From Candidatus Daviesbacteria bacterium GW2011_GWA2_42_7 (GTDB lineage Bacteria > Patescibacteriota > Microgenomatia > Daviesbacterales > UBA10151), in NCBI GenBank assembly GCA_000997105.1, contig LCEJ01000059.1, positions 1 to 9,756 on the forward strand: a stretch of DNA of 9,756 nucleotides. The letters run 5' to 3'. Position numbers and translations under genes: made by a program. Positions within the stretch are counted from its first letter, which is position 1, and every line of letters begins with the position of its first letter. The notes beneath the pieces were generated by a model. That model saw only the letters and a list, made by a program, of their open reading frames with translations. It made no database searches and was not told the DNA's origin. This document shows, in pieces, positions 4,725-9,756 of the stretch.

Positions 4725-5798
4725 ATGAAGACATTAAAAACCCTGCATGGAAAGATTACTTTGCCTACGTTTTTTCCTGATGGAACTAAAGCTGTAGTTA
4801 AAGGTGTGGATTCTACTGATTTAGTAAATGCTGGTGTGGAAGGATTAGTGATTAACACTTACCATCTTTTAGTTAATTCCTTAGGTGAAAAAATGGAGAA
4901 GTTTGGGGGAGTTCATAACTTTATGAATTGGCCAAATCCTGTGATTACTGATTCTGGGGGGTTTCAGGTAATGTCTTTAGTACATGACCATCCCGGGATG
5001 GGGAAGATTGATGATAATGGGATAACTTTTAAATGGGACCCTTCGACTAGTTCGACTCCGCTCACTACAAGTTCGCTCAGGATAAGTGGCCAAAAGGTGG
5101 TTTTAACTCCCGAAAAATCTATAGAGCTGCAGCTTAAGTTGGATACTGATATTGCCATTGTGCTGGATGATTGCACTCGTCCCGACCAAGCCTCGAAAGA
5201 TCAGGAAAAATCAGTGGAACGGACTATTGCTTGGGCTAAAAGATCTAAAGATGAATTTGAGAAACTGGTTAAAACAAAAAGACCACTGCTTTTTGCTGTA
5301 GTCCAGGGTGGGAATAATAAAAAGTTAAGAAAAAAGTGCGCAGAAGCTTTGATAGAAATTGGTTTTGATGGTTACTGTTATGGAGGTTTTCCGGTTGATA
5401 ATAAAGGAAAATTTATGACTGGTATCTTGGAATACGTTGCTAAACTTTTGCCAGATGATAAACCAAAATATGCCTTGGGGATAGGCAGGCCAGAAAATAT
5501 TATAGCTTGTGCAAAAATGGGCTATGGTATTTTTGATTGTGTTATTCCTACCAGGGAAGCAAGACACGGTAAATTATATATTTGGAAAGGTAAGTCTCAT
5601 GGAAGTATCTATATTAAAAGTGGTAAGTTTGCAGCAGATTCAAATCCAATTTCTCAACTTTGTGATTGTTTAACCTGCAAAAACTATTCCAGGGGGTATA
5701 TTCATCATCTATTCAAAATAGGTGACACCCTGTCTGTCCGCCTCGCCACTATCCATAATCTAAGATTTTATTCTCAACTAATGGAAAGACTAAAGTAG
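4725..5798 (+). CDS. tgt: tRNA-guanine(34) transglycosylase with in-frame repeat insertion
   Basis: This cytoplasmic enzyme exchanges guanine-34 of GUN-anticodon tRNAs for a queuine precursor. The protein is 357 aa from the ATG at 4725; an open frame 36 codons longer overlaps rpmB and is not family-like. Motifs: TDSGGFQVMSL (75-85, catalytic Asp76), ALGIGRPENII (250-260), GIFDCVIPTREARHG (268-282, nucleophile Asp271), and zinc ligands CDCLTCKN (Cys313, 315, 318) with His344. GGFPV replaces the usual GGLAVGE, which could affect base choice. After FKWD (102-105) about 15 Ser/Thr-rich residues (PSTSSTPLTTSSLRI) are encoded by a palindromic repeat, where relatives go straight to a DGS..LTPE stretch. 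All catalytic residues remain. The 3' end overlaps fmt by 9 bp, convergently. Confidence 0.93.
   Translation: MKTLKTLHGKITLPTFFPDGTKAVVKGVDSTDLVNAGVEGLVINTYHLLVNSLGEKMEKFGGVHNFMNWPNPVITDSGGFQVMSLVHDHPGMGKIDDNGITFKWDPSTSSTPLTTSSLRISGQKVVLTPEKSIELQLKLDTDIAIVLDDCTRPDQASKDQEKSVERTIAWAKRSKDEFEKLVKTKRPLLFAVVQGGNNKKLRKKCAEALIEIGFDGYCYGGFPVDNKGKFMTGILEYVAKLLPDDKPKYALGIGRPENIIACAKMGYGIFDCVIPTREARHGKLYIWKGKSHGSIYIKSGKFAADSNPISQLCDCLTCKNYSRGYIHHLFKIGDTLSVRLATIHNLRFYSQLMERLK
5040..5084 (+). repeat. cgctcagga-family repeat inside tgt
   Basis: 45 bp (15 codons) beginning ccttcgactagttcgactcc and ending in ttcgctcaggata. It is related to the intergenic element at 1504-1602. It keeps the tgt reading frame and lies exactly where family members have a short loop before the LTPE strand. 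Confidence 0.75.
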
Positions 5799-5981
5799 AT
5801 TTTTGATAGGGAAATTAGGATGACCCCTTAAGAAGTCCTCTAAAGGCATCGGCTTTTTGCCTTCCATTTGGACTAGAGCACCTGGTAAAAATTTTACAAT
5901 TTTGTTGTTCCATTTTGTCCAGGCTGTTGGCCAGGGGTAATAGGCCCGGATTATCTGGTCCAATATTTCCGGGGAAGGGGG

Positions 5982-5997
5982 TCCGCCAGCTGGCGGA
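5982..5997. repeat. 16-bp palindrome inside fmt
   Basis: TCCGCCAGCTGGCGGA is a perfect palindrome. It encodes part of INPPAGGPPSP between the conserved DGYF and IIRAYYPWP blocks of the formyltransferase, a variable linker in the family. The stem matches the hairpin at 4239-4254. Confidence 0.65.
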
Positions 5998-6395
5998 TTA
6001 ATATCAAAGTACCCATCCTCTTTTTTTATAATGTGGGTATAAAAGGCTTGGTTGTGATTTTGCTCTTTTAATTTGACCTTTCCGGTTATGAAATCGGGGA
6101 TAATTTTGATTAAAAGATCGGCTCCAACATCAAACATCTTTTTACTCAAAGTCTCGGAAGTATCTTGTTCTGACAGGCTAATCTCCTTTGTAATTAAGAC
6201 AGGCCCATGGTCCATTTTTTCATCCATTTTAATAATTGAGACCCCGGAGGTTTTATCACCGGCAAGTATCGCATTTTGGATTGGTGAAGGCCCGCGGTAG
6301 CGAGGCAAAAGCGAGGGGTGGATATTTAAGCTGCCACATCCGGGGATATCTAAAATAAACTGGGGTAAAAGATGGCCGTAGGCTGCAATCACAAA

Positions 6396-6423
6396 GAGTG
6401 TAGAGTTTAGAGCGGTGAGTTCA
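6396..6423. repeat. Degenerate 7-bp array at the fmt break
   Basis: Four units on the plus strand with GAG every seven bases: gagtgta, gagttta, then gagcggt and gagttca. The last unit contains the TGA (minus strand) that stops the N-terminal frame. The array occupies exactly the place where the cofactor-domain coding sequence is missing. Confidence 0.65.
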
Positions 6424-6516
6424 TACCACACCGGCCAGCCAATCTTTTTCATAAAGCGCAGATACAACCGGGACAACAAAATCCGGTGTCCCGAAAAAAA
6501 TTACCCGGGGTTCCAT

Positions 6517-7065
6517 CTAAACCAGCCTCACTTCTTCAAATATTTCCGAGCCTGTCTGGTCCCTTCCGGCTACCTTAAAAACCCTCCCCTTTTGGGATAC
6601 TACATGGTCCATAAATAAAGTGCCATTAAGGTGGTCTACCTCATGTTGGAAGATCCAGGCCGATACACCCTGCAACCTTTTGGCCACTTTTTGCCCCGTC
6701 TCATCCTGGTACTCGACACTTACAGCAATCGGCCTTGTTGTTTCACCATAGACATCCGGAATTGAAAGGCATCCTTCAAAAAAGACTTTTTCTTTGGGAG
6801 ATGTTTTTATAATTTTGGGATTAAAACAAGTTACGAATTCTCCGTTTTTGCCTATTTTGGCTACAAAAAGACGTTCGGAGCGGCCGATTTGGGTGGAAGC
6901 TAAACCTACCCCTTCCGGGTCCTTGAAGGTTTTGGTCATTTTAATCATCTCCCTGGCAATTTTTATAAGTTCAGGGGTGACCTTTTTAACAGGCTTGGTT
7001 TTGATTCTAAGTTTTGAATCCGGCGCCTTGATAACTTTTATGCTGAGCGTAGTCGAAGTATGCAT
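6517..7065 (-). CDS. def: Peptide deformylase
   Basis: A metalloenzyme that removes the formyl group from the N-terminal methionine of new proteins in the cytoplasm. 182 aa with all three active-site motifs: GVGLASTQIG (52-61, Ala changed to Ser in the usual GLAAxQ), EGCLSIP (97-103, metal ligand Cys99) and QHEVDHLNG (140-148, His141, Glu142, His145). The family N-terminus normally starts around IKVIKAPDSKLR. Here eight extra residues (MHTSTTLS) come from a cgctcagga-family repeat, which supplies the ATG. No Shine-Dalgarno is seen. The stop codon abuts the fmt start, the common def-fmt pairing, but fmt is broken, so the deformylase may be working without its usual partner. Confidence 0.94.
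   Translation of the reverse strand: MHTSTTLSIKVIKAPDSKLRIKTKPVKKVTPELIKIAREMIKMTKTFKDPEGVGLASTQIGRSERLFVAKIGKNGEFVTCFNPKIIKTSPKEKVFFEGCLSIPDVYGETTRPIAVSVEYQDETGQKVAKRLQGVSAWIFQHEVDHLNGTLFMDHVVSQKGRVFKVAGRDQTGSEIFEEVRLV
7044..7062 (-). repeat. cgctcagga-family fragment at the def start
   Basis: Minus-strand atacttcgactacgctcag encodes residues 2-8 of Def and lies right after the ATG at 7065. It matches the core of the copies at 1504-1602 and 5040-5084. Confidence 0.6.
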
Positions 7066-7103
7066 GAACGTAGTTTACCAATTTTGATCCTGAATTTCTA
7101 GGT

Positions 7104-7301
7104 TTACTCGGAGATCTTATGTTCCGCCTCGGTTTTTAACTGCTTCAAGCGCCACATAGGAACCTTTCGCTTTGCTCAAGGACCCTGAGTGGCGTCTTTC
7201 GCTTCCTTACGCAATTGCTTAAGACGCCACATAAGCCATTCCTCGTTTTACTCGGAAGTCTTGAGTGTCGCCTCTTTCTTGAGTTGGGAGAGGCGCCACA
7301 T
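7104..7301 (-). repeat. Three tandem copies of a C-terminal coding module
   Basis: Minus-strand copies at 7301-7248, 7232-7176 and 7157-7104 encode MWRLSQLKKEATLKTSE, MWRLKQLRKEAKDATQGP and MWRLKQLKTEAEHKISE, each followed by a stop codon. The copy starts are 69 and 75 bp apart, both multiples of three, so all three share one frame. The first copy is the real C-terminus of the 7248-7529 gene; the other two lie behind its stop codon. Confidence 0.85.
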
Positions 7302-7529
7302 AAATATCTTGGCCTTGGATTTGGCGCTGTAGTAACCTTTAGTATAGGTTAAGGCTTCTTCCAAGAGCCCCCGGTTGTATTCTTTTGCCAGTTTTATATA
7401 AAGGGAATAATGGGCGGTATCGTCTAAAGACTCTGCCAGGTAAACCCCAAAAACCTGGAATTCCGTATGTAAATTTTTGGGCCGGTCGGGATGTTTTATT
7501 TCGGAGATAATTTGGCCTATTCTTTTCAT
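7248..7529 (-). CDS. Conserved hypothetical protein, 93 aa
   Basis: The protein from the ATG at 7529 begins MKRIGQIISEIKHPDRPKN and continues through FGVYLAESLDDTAHYSLYIKLAKEYNRGLLEEAL to FMWRLSQLKKEA. It is soluble, helical and basic at the end. I recall short proteins of this pattern (YLAE.L.D...SLYIKLAK and a final FMWRL) from Microgenomates-type genomes, but no function is known to me. An upstream in-frame ATG (7574) would add 15 residues made from 7-bp repeat sequence (CTTAAAT type) and is less likely. The gene sits between the TPR segment and def. Two further copies of its C-terminal codons follow it. Confidence 0.8.
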   Translation of the reverse strand: MKRIGQIISEIKHPDRPKNLHTEFQVFGVYLAESLDDTAHYSLYIKLAKEYNRGLLEEALTYTKGYYSAKSKAKIFMWRLSQLKKEATLKTSE

Positions 7530-7537
7530 CTGAAGAA

Positions 7538-7648
7538 GATTTAAGATATATGATTTAAGACGCTTGCGTCGCAAGGTCTTGCGAACTTATGAGCAAGTTC
7601 TTAAGATTTACGAATGAACTCTTAAATCTTACTTCTTAAATCTTAAAT
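7538..7648. repeat. Inverted 7-bp arrays with hairpins between
   Basis: Units of the type gatttaa (7538-7558, about three) face units of the type cttaaat (7621-7648: cttaaat, cttactt, cttaaat, cttaaat), which are their reverse complement. Between them are three small palindromes: GACGC-TT-GCGTC (7559-7570), GCAAG-GT-CTTGC (7571-7582) and GAACTT/AAGTTC (7583-7600). The block fills most of the gap between the TPR segment and the 93-aa gene and could form a large cruciform or a hairpin in the transcript. Confidence 0.7.
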
Positions 7649-7651
7649 CAG

Positions 7652-8398
7652 CTACTGCCATTTTTCTAACTTTTCAGTTGCTTCCGGGTCATTTGGTATT
7701 AACTTCAAGACCGTGTCCATTTCCTCAATAGCCTTCTCTTTTTGCCCGGTCTCAAATAGGAAAAGCCCTAGGGTATAATGGGCATCACGGTAATTGGGTT
7801 TTAATTTCACCGTTTGTTCCAGGGCCTCGATAGCCTCTTCGTTCTTCCCCATTTGCCCTAAAATAATGGCTTTATTGTAAGTTAATTTGGTGTCGGTTGG
7901 TGATAAAGCAATAGTTTTATCCAAAATTTGTAAAGTTTTTTCCGTATATTCTTTGTCTATAGTGGAAAGCATGTAAAAAGTTCGGATGGCAGTCCGGAAG
8001 AAAGACACATTTTTAGGGTGACTCTCAAGGATATTATTTGTTTCCTCAATGGCGGTTGCTTTAAGCTGTGCCGACAGGGTGCTCTCCTGGTCGATCAATA
8101 CTGAAGCTGAGGCCGCTGCAGCATAGCCCAATTCACTCCGGTAATAAGGCTCACCGGGGTTTAAAGAAACGGCAGAGGAAAGAAAGTTATAAGCCCTTCC
8201 CGGGTTTCCTGATTCATTGGCCTGGTTTCCGGTAGCAAAATAAATGTCTGCAATGTAGTTACGGATAAGGGTAAATCCCATAAGCCCAAAAATGATAATG
8301 ACGGCTGCACCGGCTAATTTTGGGTAAAAAGATTGGCGAGATAAGAGTGTAGAGTAACAAGTTAAGAATTTAGGGAGGGTAGCTGGTGTAAGATGCAA
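7652..8398 (-). pseudogene. TPR domain segment, probably the 3' half of the ligase gene
   Basis: 248 aa if read from TTG at 8398. One membrane helix (about 28-46, AGAAVIIIFGLMGFTLI) is followed by TPR-type repeats: DIYFATGNQANESGNPGRAYNFL (51-73), then TEKTLQILDKTIALSPTD (152-169), LTYNKAIILGQMGKNEEAIEAL (172-193) and DAHYTLGLFLFETGQKEKAIEEM (205-227). Large O-antigen-ligase proteins often end in just such a helix and TPR domain. The first 25 residues lie in repeat-disturbed sequence, and the frame is +1 relative to the upstream ligase, overlapping it by 29 bp. I therefore read it as the detached end of one gene, although independent translation from the TTG cannot be ruled out. TPRs here would bind partners, probably on the outer face of the membrane. 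Confidence 0.7.
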
Positions 8399-9725
8399 GG
8401 AGTGTGGCTGGCAGCAGTATATCGTATATCGTATATCGTATATCGGTTTTTTGTTTTTCGATGAACGATGAACGATGAACGATGAACCTTATTGACCAAA
8501 TAATAAATGTGAGTATAACTGCCATGTATGTCAAAAACCCGATTATGCCGGTAGTGGCCAGGTAATTTAAGAACTCGTTGTGCGCTTTGTTGTATAGAAA
8601 ATCCCATTCGGAAACCAGGTTATGTTCTGTGGGCCGGAAGTTATAGTAAGAATAAGCAAAAGTTTCTACCCCTGAACCAAAGATGGGGTAGTGCCGGAAA
8701 ATATCAACTGCTCCCTTCCATACGATTAGCCTGATTTGGCCGGACTCAGTCCCCCCTGACTCAAGTTGGGTGGTGGACTTGGCAACCGGTTTGGAAATGG
8801 CCACGGTTGGTCTCTCCGGCCCGGCAAATTTTGAAAGGAGTTTAAATTGAGTTAAAGCAGAACCAAATAAGAGGTTAATAGTAATAAAAGAAATAAGCGC
8901 CAATATTAATGGTTGTTTAATCCAACTCCCGATGTTGGATAACTGTATCAAGTTTAACCTTACACCCCCGGGGTGTAATCGTAAAGTTGATATAGTCAGA
9001 AAACCCAGGAAAACGGCAAGTCCTGCCCAAAGGCCCAGGGTGGCGCCGCGGGAATAGGTGAAGGTGAAAGCAGCGTAAAAAAGTATAGAGTATAGAGTAT
9101 AAGGTATAAAGCGGTTTTTGTGGGTTTCTGTTAGAGCGAAATAAATGGCGGGGAAGATCAACATGGCAAGGTAGGCTGCCAGCCAGTTAGGTTGGCCTAA
9201 AGTGGCAAAGACACGCGCTTGAACATCCTGTACCCAGCAAGATGCACCAAATTGGTTAGTTAAAATTACACAGGAAGGGGAAACCCCAAAATGTTCCGGG
9301 ATGGCCCAAAGGGCTACCGCTACCCCTCCAAAGACTGCAGCCTTGAGGAAATTGACAGCTTGTTTGGCCTCAAAATTAGAAACTAAGGCATAATATAAAG
9401 CAAGATAAGAAACAAGTGATAAGAGGCCGCCATTTGAACGGGAATAATATCCCCAGATGGAAGTGTGCGGGTCAATAGAAAAAATAGTGGAGAGGATATT
9501 GGCCAAAAGGAAGGCCAATAGGGGGATATCTAAAGGAGTGCGATGTAGATTCAATGATTTACGATTTATCATTTTTAAAATCCAGGAGGCGGTGATGATA
9601 AGGGTTAAAAAGTAGACTGCCACCATCTTGTTATATTCAAAAAGTTCAAAGTTCCAGGGAAACCAAATTAAAGGGGTTAGGAAGAAGAGAAGATAGAAGG
9701 AATAGGTAAGGATTTTACTAAGCAT
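8370..9725 (-). CDS. O-antigen ligase/polymerase-like membrane protein, 3' end disrupted
   Basis: A polytopic inner-membrane protein of the Wzy/WaaL type, which joins lipid-linked glycans at the outer face of the membrane. 451 aa with about ten hydrophobic helices. Family marks: GYYSRSNGGLLSLVSYLALY (92-111), RVFATLGQPNWLAAYLAML (171-189), TYSRGATLGLW (223-233), and the large outer loop with IRLIVWKGAVDIFRHYPIFGSG (331-352) and NKAHNEFLNYLATTG (379-393, catalytic-type His382). After the helix ending IIWSI (412) the sequence turns into 7-bp arrays, then ends in unrelated residues. The last family helices appear missing and the TPR tail continues in another frame. A 57-bp palindrome is carried in frame at 244-262. 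No Shine-Dalgarno is seen; ATG 9725 fits the first membrane helix. Confidence 0.85.
   Translation of the reverse strand: MLSKILTYSFYLLFFLTPLIWFPWNFELFEYNKMVAVYFLTLIITASWILKMINRKSLNLHRTPLDIPLLAFLLANILSTIFSIDPHTSIWGYYSRSNGGLLSLVSYLALYYALVSNFEAKQAVNFLKAAVFGGVAVALWAIPEHFGVSPSCVILTNQFGASCWVQDVQARVFATLGQPNWLAAYLAMLIFPAIYFALTETHKNRFIPYTLYSILFYAAFTFTYSRGATLGLWAGLAVFLGFLTISTLRLHPGGVRLNLIQLSNIGSWIKQPLILALISFITINLLFGSALTQFKLLSKFAGPERPTVAISKPVAKSTTQLESGGTESGQIRLIVWKGAVDIFRHYPIFGSGVETFAYSYYNFRPTEHNLVSEWDFLYNKAHNEFLNYLATTGIIGFLTYMAVILTFIIWSIRFIVHRSSFIEKQKTDIRYTIYDILLPATLLASYTSYPP
8417..8444. repeat. Perfect 4 x 7-bp tandem array (gtatatc)
   Basis: Four identical gtatatc units. On the minus strand they encode residues 428-436 of the ligase-like protein (DIRYTIYDI). 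Because 7 is not a multiple of 3, gain or loss of one unit shifts the reading frame. Confidence 0.95.
8460..8487. repeat. Perfect 4 x 7-bp tandem array (gatgaac)
   Basis: Four identical gatgaac units, 15 bp from the gtatatc array. On the minus strand they encode residues 413-422 of the ligase-like protein (RFIVHRSSFI region). Confidence 0.95.
8941..8997. repeat. REP-like palindrome, copy 3, in frame inside the ligase gene
   Basis: 57 bp with arms AACTGTATCAAGTTT and AAAGTTGATATAGTC and a perfect inner palindrome TTACACCCCCGGGGTGTAA (8960-8978). It is the same architecture and length as the copies flanking the transposase at 204-260 and 942-998. On the coding strand it gives 19 codons (residues 244-262), in a loop between two membrane helices. 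Confidence 0.88.
9083..9110. repeat. Imperfect 4 x 7-bp array (gtataga type)
   Basis: Units gtataga, gtataga, gtataag and gtataaa. They encode residues 206-214 (FIPYTLYSI) of the ligase-like protein, between two membrane helices, without breaking the frame. Confidence 0.8.
9542..9576. repeat. Degenerate 7-bp array (gatttac type)
   Basis: gatttac (9556-9562) and gatttat (9563-9569), with looser units on both sides. They encode residues around KMINRKSLNLHR (51-62) of the ligase-like protein, again in a loop after a membrane helix. Confidence 0.45.
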
Positions 9726-9756
9726 AATTTGCTGGCCGACTACGGCTTACAGCTTA

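Larger units (their letters stand above)
5790..6516 (-). pseudogene. fmt: Methionyl-tRNA formyltransferase, frameshifted and internally deleted
   Basis: The intact enzyme formylates initiator Met-tRNA from 10-formyl-THF. The start codon at 6516 directly follows the def stop. The first frame encodes an authentic N-terminus (VIFFGTPDFVVPVV, residues 5-18) for 31 codons to LAGVV and then meets TGA (6423-6421). The rest is in another frame (to 5790): LFVIAAYGHLLP, the catalytic NIHPSLLPRYRGPSPIQNAIL, VSIIKMDEKMDHGP, and a C-terminal domain with IIRAYYPWPTAWTKW. The segment that normally follows (TQPDKP..GR..PVK, part of the cofactor-binding domain), some 50-60 residues, is missing. The junction is a run of 7-bp units (6396-6423). 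Unless the assembly is wrong, no functional enzyme is made. A 16-bp palindrome (5982-5997) is also carried in frame near INPPAGGPP. Confidence 0.85.

Noticed and set aside
6421..6423. TGA in fmt read as a sense codon (as glycine in some CPR groups).
   Set aside because: Reading through TGA stays in a frame that does not continue the formyltransferase. The conserved part lies in a different frame, so a frameshift and deletion explain it better.
8417..8487. Possible CRISPR array.
   Set aside because: The units are only 7 bp and directly adjacent, with no spacers and no cas genes in the window.
8362..8607. 81-codon minus-strand frame overlapping the ligase gene end.
   Set aside because: It is an out-of-frame reading of the ligase coding sequence and the 7-bp arrays, with no family similarity.

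Overview
The window looks like accessory-rich chromosome from a member of the Candidate Phyla Radiation (Patescibacteria), most likely a Microgenomates-type lineage. The reasons are the short four-cysteine bL28, the CPR-style REP-associated transposase, short hypothetical proteins of a kind I associate with that group, start codons lying directly behind -10 boxes, and a large load of short palindromes. The lineage is an inference; no rRNA is present to confirm it.

Layout. 1-1210: tRNA-Thr(GGT) and tRNA-Thr(TGT), both on the minus strand, with a plus-strand Y1/RAYT transposase between them that is bracketed by two copies of a 57-bp REP-like palindrome. 1210-1505: a minus-strand unit with a TTGACA promoter, about 250 nt of apparently non-coding structured RNA, and an intrinsic terminator. 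1613-2164: a minus-strand site-2-protease homologue that has lost the segment holding the second zinc histidine. 2261-3569: two plus-strand genes, an unknown protein and a TPR-like protein. 3570-4458: about 890 bp without a convincing gene, full of hairpins and with a GC-rich core. 4459-5798: rpmB and tgt on the plus strand. 5790-9725: a minus-strand cluster read as O-antigen-ligase-like membrane protein, TPR segment, a small conserved hypothetical, def, and a broken fmt.

How the genes relate. rpmB, tgt, def, fmt and the two tRNAs are translation and tRNA-modification functions; def directly abuts fmt, as in many bacteria. The ligase-like protein and the TPR segment look like two halves of one large membrane glycan-assembly protein.

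The main theme is repeat invasion of genes. Three kinds of short repeat sit in coding sequence here: (a) the REP-like palindrome that flanks the transposase also lies in frame inside the ligase gene; (b) a cttcgact...cgctcagga element lies in frame inside tgt and forms the first codons of def; (c) tandem 7-bp arrays occur in several places and coincide with the points where fmt and the ligase/TPR gene are broken. In addition, the small hypothetical gene is followed by two more diverged copies of its own C-terminal 17-18 codons, in the same frame and each with its own stop codon. These are the observations most worth following up.
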